From assembly GCA_021442155.1 (NCBI GenBank), contig CM038215.1, positions 276,508,413 to 276,572,412 on the forward strand: a stretch of 64,000 nucleotides of DNA, given 5' to 3'. Both the position numbers and the translations under genes were made by a program. Source of the DNA: Cymbidium sinense (taxonomy: Eukaryota; Streptophyta; Magnoliopsida; Asparagales; Orchidaceae). Shown in pieces: positions 1 through 9,905 of this stretch. The notes beneath the pieces were generated by a model. The model was not told the DNA's origin. It searched no databases and saw nothing but the letters and a program-made list of their open reading frames with translations. Every line of letters begins with the position of its first letter. Within the stretch, counting starts at the first letter, position 1.

Positions 1-730
1 ATTGTTGCTCACAATGTGAGGCTTAGGTGGGCTTAGTTCAATCCAATTTGGGTAGGATTAAAATTTGGCTAAAAGGTACTTTAGTCACTTTGGGTCAAGT
101 GAGCCTCAATGGGTCAATTGACTTGATCAAGGCTTGATTCAAGTTTGGTTAAACTCACATATGGACTTATGATTGAAATATAAACCCAATTGCTAGTGAT
201 TTGGAGTCAAATGAGTTTTGATTCATTTGACAATTTCAACTTCAAAGGATGAACATGGGTTTGATTTGGGTTCGAGTTTTGAATTTAGTTTTGGTTTGAT
301 AATTGAAGTTTATGATTGAATTTAGTTTGTGATTGAAGGATAGATTATTTGAAGAGAAAATCCAAAGATTTGGATTGATTAGAGTTGGATTTTGCTAAGT
401 TCAAGAATTTGACTTGAAATAGTTTAGGTTGAATTTTGGTTAGATTTGGGCTTGAGTTTTGAATTTTTGTTTTGGTCATTTGAATTTATATTTTATTTAT
501 ATTTGTGAATATAAATGAGAATATAAATGGGTTATGAGAAAATATTTTGAATTTGAAGTGATTTGGATTTGATTTAGGCTAAGTCCATAAGATGAAATAA
601 AAATGGCTTAGAAAGATTTGGGATTAGAATTGATCATGGATTTCAATCATTTGAATTGATTCATGATTTTAGTTTTGGAATTGATTTGGATTTGAGAAAA
701 TCAATTAGGTTGAAGATTTAAGGTTTGGTT

Positions 731-870
731 TGGAATTGATTTGAATTTGAAGTTGGTTTGATTTGAAGTTGATTTGAATTTGAAGTTGATTTGAATTTGA
801 AGTTGGTTTGAATTTGAAGTTGGTTTGAATTTAAAGTTGGTTTGAATTTTAAGTTGGTTTGAATTTGAAA
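731..870. repeat. 17-bp AT-rich minisatellite
   Basis: About eight imperfect copies of a ~17-bp unit close to GAATTTGAAGTTGGTTT run head to tail. Late copies carry single substitutions (TTTAAAG, TTTTAAG), so the tract is diverged. No coding frame is associated with it. Confidence 0.8.
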
Positions 871-1007
871 GAAGGAAGGATTTGGTTCAAGCTATAGGGT
901 AGGCAAATTTTTCTAATACTACTAAGGCATAACTTATTCTTATGGTTAACTCTTCTAAGTCTCTAGGGTTAGGTTAAGTGTTCACCTAATCACTAGAAGT
1001 GTCTTAA

Positions 1008-1105
1008 GACTAAGGAACTCTTAATGTCTAAGAGGAGTCCTATGTCTAAAATGAAGGACTAAGGAACTCTTAATGTCTAAGAGGAGTCCTATGTCTAAGA
1101 TGAAG
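1008..1105. repeat. 49-bp direct tandem duplication
   Basis: Two near-identical copies (1008-1056 and 1057-1105) begin GACTAAGGAACTCTTAATG and differ at only one or two bases, so the duplication looks recent. It sits just before the array border. Confidence 0.85.
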
Positions 1106-1140
1106 AAGTTGAGAGCTCACTCCAAAAATGAGGTCAACAA

Positions 1141-1299
1141 GTAGCGACGGTTCAACTTATCTAGTGTTTTTGATTTGCGAATGGGTGCTCATTTTTGAAC
1201 TACATTGTCACTTATGCCTTAGAAAACTTTGGATGTTACTTGGTTGATGAAATGAAAAAGAAGAAATGTTGAATCTGAATTCATTCCCTCTTAAAAACA
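1141..1299 (+). pseudogene. GRP 3'-UTR fragment (module 0, UTR only)
   Basis: This segment aligns by eye with the 3' UTR that follows the stop codon in the other GRP modules. The shared words are GACGGTTC..TTATCTA, TTTTTGATTTGC, GGGTGCTCATTTTTGA, CTTGGTTGATGAAAT and AAGAAATGTTGAATCTGAAT. The coding part is absent, so it is more 5'-truncated than its siblings. It ends in a short A-tract (CTTAAAAAC) and runs directly into CCCTAAA repeats. It is the leftmost array component. Confidence 0.8.
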
Positions 1300-2701
1300 A
1301 TCTTAAACCCTAAACTAAATCTTGAATCCTAAACCTAAAACCTAAACCCTAAACCCTAAACCCTAAACCAAAACAAACCCTAAAAAGCTAAAAACCTAAA
1401 CCTACCAAATAAATAAATAAAAAAACCTAAACCAAAATTAACACTAAACCCCAAGCCCAAAAAACCTTAAACTCTAAACCCTAAACTAACCCTAAACCCA
1501 AAGCTAACCATAAACCCTAAACCTTAAACCCAAAACCATCCCTAAACCCTAAACCATAAAAACCTAAAAACCTAACCCTAACTAAATAAAACCTAATAAT
1601 AAAATAAATAAATAAACCTAAACAAAAAATAAAATAAAAAATAAAACCTAAACTAAAACCTAAACCTAAAAAGAAAATAAAATCAAAATAAAAATAAACT
1701 CAAATGAAATAAATAAAATCCTAAACTAAACTAAAATAATAAAATAAACCTAAGAATTTAAAACCTAAATAAAATAAAAAGTAAACATAAAATAAAAATA
1801 AAATCAAATAAAAACTAAATAAAAACTTAAACCAAAAATAAACCTAAAAATAAATAAAGAATAAAACATAAACAATAAAAAAAGAAAACTTAAACCTAAA
1901 ATAAAGAAAAAATAAACAAAATAAAGTAAACTTAAACCTAAACTAAAATAAACTAAACTAAAATAAATAAAAGCTAAACATAAACCTAAAATAAAGTCAA
2001 CCTAAACCTAAACCTAAACTAAATGAAATAATATAAACTAAAAATAGACCTAAACCTAAACTAAAAAAATAAAACCTAAAAGTAAACCTAAAATAAAAAC
2101 TTAAAACCTAAACAAAAACAAAATAAAATAAAAACCTTAAAATAAACCTAAAAATAAAACATAAAACCTAAACCTTAAAAATAAAATAAAAATAAAACTC
2201 AACTAAAAATAAACCTAAACCTAAAAAATAAACTAAAATAAAAAACCTAAACTAAAATAAATAAACCTAAAATAAATAAACTAAAAAAAAAAATAAAAAT
2301 AAACCTAAATAATAAAAAAAATAAAATAAACTCAAATAAATAATAAATAAACTAAATAAACCTAAACCTACCGATTTATTCAATTTAATAAAAAAACACT
2401 AAACCCTAAATCCTAAAACTAACCCTAAGCCCTAAACCCTAAACCCTAAACCTAAAACCCTAAACCCTAAAACCCTAACCCCTAAACCCTAAACCTTATA
2501 CCCTTAACCCTAAACCTTAAACCCTTAATCCTAAACCCTAAATCCTAAACTCTAAACCATAAACCCTAAAACCCTAAACCCTAATCCATAAACCCTAAAC
2601 CTTAAAACCCTAAACCCTAATCCCTAAACCCAAAGCCTACAACCCTAAACCCTAAACCCCAAATCCTAAAACCCTAAACCCTAAACTAACCCTAAACCCT
2701 A
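1300..2701 (+). repeat. Telomere-like composite array (CCCTAAA on +)
   Basis: A CCCTAAA-rich block (about 1300-1580) grades into an A-rich block of AAATAAA, ACCTAAA and AATAA variants (about 1580-2365). The conserved box follows at about 2367-2391 (CCTACCGATTTATTCAAT), then a second CCCTAAA-rich block to 2701. Perfect heptamer runs are short (a few units), so this is degenerate interstitial repeat and not a living telomere end. It links GRP module 0 to module 1. Confidence 0.9.
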
Positions 2702-3190
2702 AGAATTGACATTACTTTGATGGTAGGAACATCACACCAACTAGGCTCAGTCTAGATTTTGGCAGTGGAGGTGAAGGTGGAGGTGGCACTTATCGTAGTG
2801 GTGGTGGGGGATCTGGAGGTGCTGGTAGATATGGAGGAGGTGGTTAAAGAAGTGGTGGTTATGGAGGCCGGAGGAGTGATGGAGGTTACAGTCGTGGTGG
2901 TGGCAGAGGGAGAGATCGGGGATATGGTGGCGGATCCCACTACTCGAGAGGCGGGGGTGGTTCTGATGGAAACTTGAGAAACTGAAGAGCAACCAATCCG
3001 ATATGCTACTTACGAAATGGTCTTTACAGTAGAGATGGTTCTAATTATCTATGATTTTTGATTTTCTCTATGGGTGCTCATTTTTGGTCTATGTCGTAGC
3101 TTGTGTCTTAGAAAACTTGGGGTGCTACTTGATTGATGAAATCGAAAAGAAGAAATGTTGAATCTAAATTTGTTCTCTCTTAAAAAAACC
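2702..3190 (+). pseudogene. Glycine-rich RNA-binding protein 3' fragment (module 1)
   Basis: Read in the native frame this is the C-terminal part of a plant GRP7/8-type RNA-binding protein. It has the last RRM residues (FDGRNIT), then a Gly-rich tail with GGGGSYRSGGGG-like, GGYSRGGG, RDRGYGGG and SRGGGGSDGN motifs, then RN and a TGA at 2983-2985. About 200 bp of 3' UTR follow and end at TCTCTTAAAAAAACC. The N-terminal RRM, including RNP-1 and RNP-2, is missing. The frame is broken by an early TGA, a TAA after GGGG near 2846 and a frameshift near 2870. The family is known to bind RNA through the absent RRM, so no function is expected. It lies between CCCTAAA blocks and starts at the array-wide breakpoint (CTAAGAAT..). 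Confidence 0.88.
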
Positions 3191-4372
3191 TTAAACCCTA
3201 AACCCTAAACCCTAAACTAAAACTTGAACCCTAAATCTAAAACCTAAACCCTAAACCCTACACCCTAAACCCTAAACCCCAAACCCTAAACCTAAACCCT
3301 AAACCTTAAACTAACCCTAAACCCTAAACCTTAAAAAAAGCAAAAAAAACTTAAAACCTAAACATAAACTAAAATAAAACCTAAAATAAAAAATAAATAA
3401 AAACCTAAACAAAAAAAATTAAAATTAAAAAAAATTAAAACATAAACTTCAACCTAAAAAAAATAAAATAATAAAATAAACAAAAAAATAAAATAAATAA
3501 AACCTAAACTAAACTAAAAAATAAAAACCTAAATAAAATAAAACTAAACATAAAATAAAATAAAATATACCTAAAATAAAATAAAATAAAATTGAATAAA
3601 ACCTAAACCTAGAAAATAAACCTAAAAAATAAACCTAAAATAAATAAAAATAAAGCTAAAACCTAAACAAAAAAAAACCTTATCCTAAAGTAAAAAAAAA
3701 AAACCTAAACCTAATCTATAGTAAACTCAACTAACATAAATAAAACATAAACCTAAACCTAAACCAAAACTAAATAAAATAAAATAAAGTAAAAATTAAC
3801 CTAAATCTAAACTAAAAAATAAAACCTAAAAATAAACATAAAATAAAAACCTAAAACCTAATCCTAAAAAAATAAAATAAAAACTTAAACCTAAACCTAA
3901 AAATTAAAATAAAACCTAAACCTAAAAAATAAAAATAAAACTCTACTAAAAATAAACCTAAAACTAAAAAATAAACTAAAATAAAAAAACCTAAAGTAAA
4001 ATAAATAAACCTAAATAAATAAATTAAAATAAATAAAAATAAAAAAATAAAATAAACTCCAATAAATAAAAAATAAACTAAATAAACTAAATAAACTAAA
4101 ACCTATTGGTTTACTTAATTTAAGAAAAAAACCCTAAACCTTAAATCCTAAACCCTAAACCTTAAATCTACCACTAAACTTATAACCAAACCCTAAACCC
4201 TAAACCCTAAACCCTAAACCCTAAACCATAAACCATAAACCTAAACCCTAAACCCTAAACCCTAAACCAAAACCTAAACCTAAAACCCCAAAACCCAACC
4301 CTAAACCCAAACCCTAAACAACCCAACTAACCTAAAGCCTAAACCCTAAACTAACCATAAACCTTAAACCCT
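3191..4372 (+). repeat. Telomere-like composite array
   Basis: The order is a CCCTAAA-rich block (3191-3345), an A-rich block (about 3346-4100), the conserved box at 4102-4122 (CCTATTGGTTTACTTAAT), and a CCCTAAA-rich block with about five consecutive perfect heptamers near 4195-4230. It ends at the module 2 breakpoint. No gene is seen. Confidence 0.9.
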
Positions 4373-4818
4373 AAGAATGGGTAAATCCTTGATGGCAGGA
4401 ACATGACCATCAACTAGGCTCCAGATGGTGGAGGCGAAGGCGAGGTGGCGACAAAATCAGTGGTGGTGGGGATCTGGAGGTGGATATGGAGGAGGTGGTT
4501 GAAGCGGATTATAAAGGTGGGAGGAGCAAGAGGATATAGTGGGTGGCGGGAGGGATGGGGATATGATGGAGGATCCCGCTACTTAAGAGGCGAGGGTGGT
4601 TCTGATGGGAAAGAAATTGAAGAACGGTTGATTTGATGTAGTGCTTATGGAACTGTGTCTTTATAGTAGAGACGGTTCTACTTATCTAAGGTTTTTGATT
4701 TGCTCTATGGGTGCTCATTTTTTATCTATATCATCGCTTATGTCTCAGAAAACTTTGGGTGCTACTTGTTTGATGAAATCAAAAAGAAAAAAATGTTGAA
4801 TATTAATTTTTTCTCTAT
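4373..4818 (+). pseudogene. GRP 3' fragment (module 2)
   Basis: It begins with GAATGGGTAAATCCTTGATGGCAGG, the degenerate form of NGQNLDGRNIT, and reaches the Gly-rich tail (GGSGGGYGGGG, GYDGGSRYLRGEGGSDG). Deletions shorten the middle of the tail relative to module 8, and several frameshifts break the frame. The 3' UTR is complete and ends in CTATTAAAAAAAACC before CCCTAAA-like repeats. The fragment lacks the RRM and is not functional. Confidence 0.85.
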
Positions 4819-5178
4819 TAAAAAAAACCTTAAACCCAAAACCCAAAACCCTAAATCCTAAACTAAAACTTAAACCCTAAACCTAATTCCTAAATTGTAA
4901 ATCCTAAACCGTAAACCCTAAACCCTAAATCCTAAAAACCATAAACCCTAAACCATAAACCCTAAACCCTAAACCCTAAAACCTTCACCCTGAAACCCTA
5001 AACCCTAAACCCTAAACCCTTAAATCATAAACCCTAAACCCAAAAACCTACAACGCTAAACCCTAAACCTAAAACCCCAAACTTTAAACCCTAAACCCTA
5101 AACTAACCCTAAACCCTAAAGCCTAAAGCCTAAGATAACTCTAATCCCTAACCCTAAACCCTAAACCCTAAACCTTGT
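4819..5178 (+). repeat. CCCTAAA-rich block
   Basis: Degenerate telomere-like repeats (CCCTAAA, CCATAAA, CCCTAAAA) end abruptly at ACCTTGTATAAAATC, where the 9.3-kb non-array island begins. Confidence 0.9.
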
Positions 5179-6800
5179 ATAAAATCTCATTAAGAGTAGA
5201 TCTAAAGAATGACCTAATCCTAACATTATTATGGTAGCTAAAGAAAATGTCTTCAAGTGACTTCCCTTGAATAGTAGGGATTTGAATACCCTAAACCTTA
5301 ACCATGAATAATATTATATTACCATATATTATAGTATAATGTAGCATCATATATTTGAGCATGTAGTGATATGTTTTTGGATGTTATAAGATGTTTTGAA
5401 ATGTTTTAGTATATTATGGTATTGTGCCCTATAGTCTATATTAATATAGATCATAAAAATATTGACTTAATAAATTAGATGATGAAATTTGTTAAATTTG
5501 AAGTGTGAATTAGGTTGTAGTACCAAAGATGTTACCACTTGTAGTCTAAAAGTAAGATTTTATGTTCAAAATAAATATTATATGTTGTAGCATAGTATAA
5601 CATCTTATATCATAATATATTGTTCTGCGCATTTTAAATTATTTTAGTATTTTACAACCATGCAGTCAAGCCTACACTAGCATTATTTATAAAAATGTTG
5701 ATTTAGACTTTAAAATTGTGGAATTTGGCCAAATTCATAATAGGTAGAGCATGGCATCATAATATATTATTTCAATTTAAAATATCTAAGTGATACAACT
5801 AAAATATATAATTTTTTATTATTTAGACTAATTTTATGATTTTTTATCTTAAGCAATCCCTTGTGATGTCATATGCAACATAATATAATATAAAATAATA
5901 TGTTATAGTGTATTATAATATAGGATGCCATAACATAGTGTAGCATCATGCATTATAGCATACTTTTGTGTATTACTACTTGTTATTTAGCATATATTAG
6001 TTTACTATAGTATGATGTAGTAGATTTTGTATTGGTATAATTCATAAAAATACTAAATTATATGCTAAGATGATGGGATTTGGCCAAATTTAAGGTAAGC
6101 TTAAGGGAACATTACTGGGGTGTGCTATGGTGTGTCATTTAATTAAAAGAATGGAATTTTGCATCCAAAATAAATGTTCATTTTTCAACCAAATTTTATG
6201 GATTTTTGCTTAAAGTGATTCATTTTAAGGTGTAATGTAAGATAATATATTATATGAAGGCATATTAAAATAGAATGTACATAAGAATCTAACTTCACAT
6301 ATATATGAATGTGGTGGTATGTTACTAAATGTTATTGTAGATTTTAGTATGTTTTTACTTTTGTTATAATACAATTGGTCGAAACTCACAAAAATCTTAG
6401 TTTGAAGGTTGAGATGGAAGAATTTGGCCAAATTCATGGCATACACCAAGAAGCAATACCAAAATTATGCTATTTTGTACCATTTCTAATAGAAAAATAA
6501 CAATTTTACATCCAAAATGAACATTATTCATATTTTGAGAAAATTTTGTTATTAATTCCCTTTAAGTGATTCTAATGAGGTGTAATGTTAGACAATATAT
6601 TATATTATAGTAAATTATAATATAACATCATATATTATAATATAATATAGTTTGTTAATTCACATTATAATATGTTTATCATGATATTATATAATTAATT
6701 TGAGCTTGCACCATCATAAATCATAAAATGTTGATTCCAATGTTAAGATGATGTAATTTGAATGAATACATTGTTAGGCTTTTGGTTGAAGTATTAAAGG
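5179..6800. repeat. AT-rich tandem repeat, ~340-bp unit, about five diverged copies
   Basis: A recurring block reads roughly TCATAAAAATnTTGA.., then GATGATGGAATTTGGCC, then AAATTC. Anchors lie at about 5450, 5687, 6041, 6384 and 6719, giving spacings of ~237, 354, 343 and 335 bp. Between anchors the copies share runs of ATATTATAGTATAATG. The copies are old and no reading frame is shared, so it behaves as satellite-like DNA. The block may be part of a retroelement non-coding region, but nothing in the sequence proves that. Confidence 0.7.
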
Positions 6801-7410
6801 TGTGCATAAGAGAAGAAATAAGATTTGATGAGAATTCCATGTCAAGGACATGGAGGGAGATCCGTTAGGGGATCACACATGCATTGGAGATGACATGTGA
6901 GGGCTCTACGTCCAGGGCATAGAAGAAGAAAATCTATTGGGGGACAGTTTGAATGTGATTTGATTATATGATTTATGAAAAGAAGATCCACTAAGGATAA
7001 TAATCTATAATTCATTGAGGATTAAGATCGAATCAACTTTAATTTAATTTGTTTTAAGTGATGTGTAGGCATATCTGCTAAAGATATGGGCTCGAGTCCG
7101 ATGGGGATCGAGTATATTAACCTTCCATTAGGAAAGCAGGTTCATGCTATCTACTGGGGATTGGGATTTGTATTTTATTTCATAGATTTCTTTGGGGATG
7201 TATCTTTTAGGAAGAAGAGTTTGGTTGGATTTCTTTGATTTAAACTATATTGGGGGAGTTGGTTTAATTTTGCTCCATTAGGGAGGTTGGTTTTGAATTT
7301 AATTTGTTTGCTTGACTTGTTTATATATAATTTAGGGCTCACTAGGGAGAAGGGTGTGATTTAACTCCACTAGGAAAAATTAGATTAGGTTTAAATTAAT
7401 CGGAGTTAAT
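6801..7410. other. Non-coding stretch, no gene seen
   Basis: Short recurring phrases such as GGGGATCG and CATTAGGGAGG occur, resembling the start of the ~420-bp repeat downstream. No open frame, RNA gene or array repeat is visible. Confidence 0.5.
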
Positions 7411-9150
7411 GTATGGACCCTATCGGTGTGTGATGGACCCACTGAGATGGGGTTATATTAGCCTTGACATAACTCAGGTTTACAAATCCAAAGGGATAGT
7501 CTACTGACTGTGGGCTAAAGCTGTCCAACCTAAGGGGTTGCCTTTTAGTGTGTGGCGATTATGCTAAGAAAAAAGGCGTAGTATACTTACATCTTCCAAA
7601 GCAAGGACCATCCGTTGGGATAGCCTGTTGGATGCACAGCAAATCAAACCTAACCTAGGGATACTATTGAGTGAATGCCACTGGGGAGTTATGTCAACTT
7701 AAAAGTATTTAGGATTAATTTTATCTTAATTTCATGTGATTTGATATGGTTTGTCTGGTTTAGTTTAATTTTAAATTGAGGGCATATCCGATGGGGATGT
7801 GAGATCGGTCAAATTTGATAGATTTAATTTATAGATCATGTAGGTGTGCGATGGGCCCACTGAGAAGGGGCTATATTGGACTTGTCCTATCTTAGATTTA
7901 CAAATCCAAAAAGATTGTCTACTAGCCATGGAGTAGAGCTAGCCAACCTAAGGGGTTGCCTTTTGGTGTGTAACAATTGTGCTAGGAAGAAGGCACACCA
8001 GATTTACATCTTCTAAAGCAGGAAACAACCAGTGGGGTGACCTGTTGGTAGCACAACAAATCGAACCTGACTTAGGGGAGACTATTGAGTGAATGTCCTT
8101 GGGGACTTATATCAACTCATGAGTAGTCAGGTGATTCCAATAAGAAGTTTTGTTGACATTGCCCTAAAGATAGGATGCCTTCTTGAGAAAACGCACCACT
8201 AGGGGTGTCCCCCTAATCCATAAGTGAACATATATTTTGTTTATGTGTTTGTGTGGACCCTGTTGGTGTGCGAGGGATCACATTGAGAAATGGTTATGTA
8301 GGCCTTGACCTATCTCAGATTTACTAGACAAAGAGAGAATCTACACATCCACAGGATGGATTCTCCAACCATAGGGGTGGTGACTAGGAAAGGGGAACTA
8401 TCCAATATGATAGAATGCATGTAGTGTCTAAATGCGGTCACAATGGACGTGATCCAAATATAGTGCCCACAAGGGAGGTGCTACCAGGGGCATTATCCTG
8501 AGGTCTAAAAAAGAAAGCCTATTGGTGTACGGTGGTCAAGTCAAGGAGAAAGTGTAGCATACTTACATCTACCATGAGTGGTGTATCCTAATATGCAAGA
8601 ACCAACCAAGCTAAAGTGCATCCATTAGCATGAGTGGTGTATCCATTAGTGTAGTGAGAACAAACCAACCAAAGGTGCCCGTCAGTGTGCATTGATCAAT
8701 CTAGAAAGAAAGCATGTAAGCTTACAACTTTCCAAGTGGAACTGATCATCAGGATAGTCTGTCATCTGCGGGACATATGCCATCTGACCTAGAGCGACTA
8801 CTAAGCAGGGAGCTTATAAGAAGGACTAGACCTAGACATGAAGCAATCAGGAGGAAAGGAGCCAATACGGGACTTATCCTAAACTACAAATATACTCGAC
8901 CTAGTCAATGAATGAAGGCTAACCCAACAAGAAAGTGTAGCAGACTCACATCCTCCTAAATGAAGCCAACATGAGGTAGCTTACTAGCCATGCATTAAAA
9001 CCTACCAAACTAACAAGGAGCTCATAGGTGTGCAGTGGCCAAGTAAGGGAGGAAAGTGTGGCAAACTTACATCATATAAAGGAAAATACCTCTGGGTGAC
9101 ACACTAGTAGCTTAGCATGTCAACCTGACTTAGAGCAGCTACTAAGTGAG
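7411..9150. repeat. ~420-bp tandem repeat next to gypsy relic
   Basis: Three clear copies share GATGGACCCACTGAGA-like anchors at 7432, 7850 and 8272 (spacings 418 and 422 bp). Each continues with CAGGTTTACAAATCCAAA, CCAACCTAAGGGGTTGCC and ACTTACATCTTCCAAAGCA. At least four shorter, more diverged pieces follow, with ACTTACATC-like anchors near 8560, 8728, 8955 and 9066. On the - strand this lies just 3' of a gypsy integrase end. That matches the tandem repeats known in the long 3' non-coding region of some plant Ty3/gypsy (Tat/Ogre-type) elements, so I infer the same origin. Confidence 0.7.
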
Positions 9151-9359
9151 TGCCACTGATGGCATTATCTCAACTCAGAGTAGCCCAAGATAAAAGATAT
9201 GTATTTTTTTTATATGTTTGTGTTGTGTTGATGAAGGATAGGATGTCGCTAAGGTTTCATACACCTATCCTAAACACATCGTGGAGGATTCATAAACAAG
9301 AACTTTTGGCATGGAAAAGATTGAATTCAAAATGGAATATTCATTGATGATAATTATTT

Positions 9360-9905
9360 TCAAACATGATTTATAATATTTCTTTAAGTGAGCTTGTTGA
9401 TTGGAAGCATTGGGCTCTCTCCCTTGTGATTAATAAGCTGATAAGATCCTCCTTAGTAGGCCTTCTCTATGGCAAAAGGGCCTTCCCATGTGGGTTCAAA
9501 CTTGCCTCCAATCTTATTATAGGCAACAATCAGTCTCTTTAGAAATGAAATAAGCTATCTTACTTAAAAATCTCTAGGACAGACCAACTTTTTGTCAGTT
9601 TGAATCATTTTAGCTATGTATAACTCGAGGTTTTGGCATGCTCACAGGTGTCTCTCCTACAAACCTTTGAGCTCTTCTATCTGAAACTTGGTGTTCTACT
9701 CTATTGTGATCTTGCTACCCACATCTATCCTTTGTGATGGGAGTTGGACTTCTAATGGTAGAACAACATTAGAGCCATACACTAAGGAGAAAGGAGTAGA
9801 CTGAGTTGGAATTCTATATGTGGTGTGGTAGGCCCAAAAGGCTTCAACTAACTGCTCATCCCCTTGCAAGTTGATGGGGTGGGTTGAGTTTGAGCTCAAT
9901 CGAGC
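9360..9905 (-). pseudogene. Ty3/gypsy integrase C-terminal relic
   Basis: The - strand translates to the end of a plant gypsy polyprotein. It shows EAFWAYHTTYRIPTQSTPFS and LVYGSNVVLPLEVQLPS (the conserved ALWAYRTT..TPF.LVYG..AVLP.E region of integrase). A degenerate linker follows, then GGKFEPTWEGPFAIEKAY and GGSYQLINHKGESP (the GKFEPKWEGPY..K C-terminal module). In-frame stops and frameshifts interrupt it, and the catalytic DDE core, RNase H, RT and gag are absent. In life it would join cDNA to chromosomal DNA; this copy is dead. The ~420-bp tandem repeats lie on its 3' side. Confidence 0.85.

Larger units (their letters stand above)
1..1140. other. Non-array left flank, no gene seen
   Basis: This AT-rich stretch precedes the telomere-like array. 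It is rich in TTTGAATTTGAAGTTGG-like words and has no convincing open frame on either strand. It contains a 17-bp minisatellite and a 49-bp direct duplication, listed separately. Its right border is the point where a GRP 3'-UTR fragment begins. It may be decayed retrotransposon non-coding sequence, but no LTR, primer-binding site or protein relic is visible. Confidence 0.6.

Noticed and set aside
2759..3000. Val/Glu-rich frames (2759-2977, 22943-23272, 30486-30842, 46583-46777, 60878-61096) and His- or Thr-rich frames on the other strand, across GRP modules
   Set aside because: They are the shifted or antisense readings of Gly-rich codons (GGN read as GNG or NGG) within the GRP fragments. Recurrence across modules reflects shared DNA, not a conserved product.
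3186..3200. A-tracts after GRP 3' UTRs as proof of retroposition
   Set aside because: The tracts are only 4-9 bases and could belong to the UTR or the A-rich array, so they do not by themselves show an mRNA origin.
1300..5178. A functional telomere or chromosome end
   Set aside because: Perfect heptamer runs are only a few units long, the array is mixed with A-rich and gene-derived blocks, and non-array DNA lies on its outer side, so it is interstitial.
9150..9347. A 65-residue + strand open frame in the island
   Set aside because: It has no recognisable domain, partly overlaps the 420-bp repeat region and has no supporting signals.
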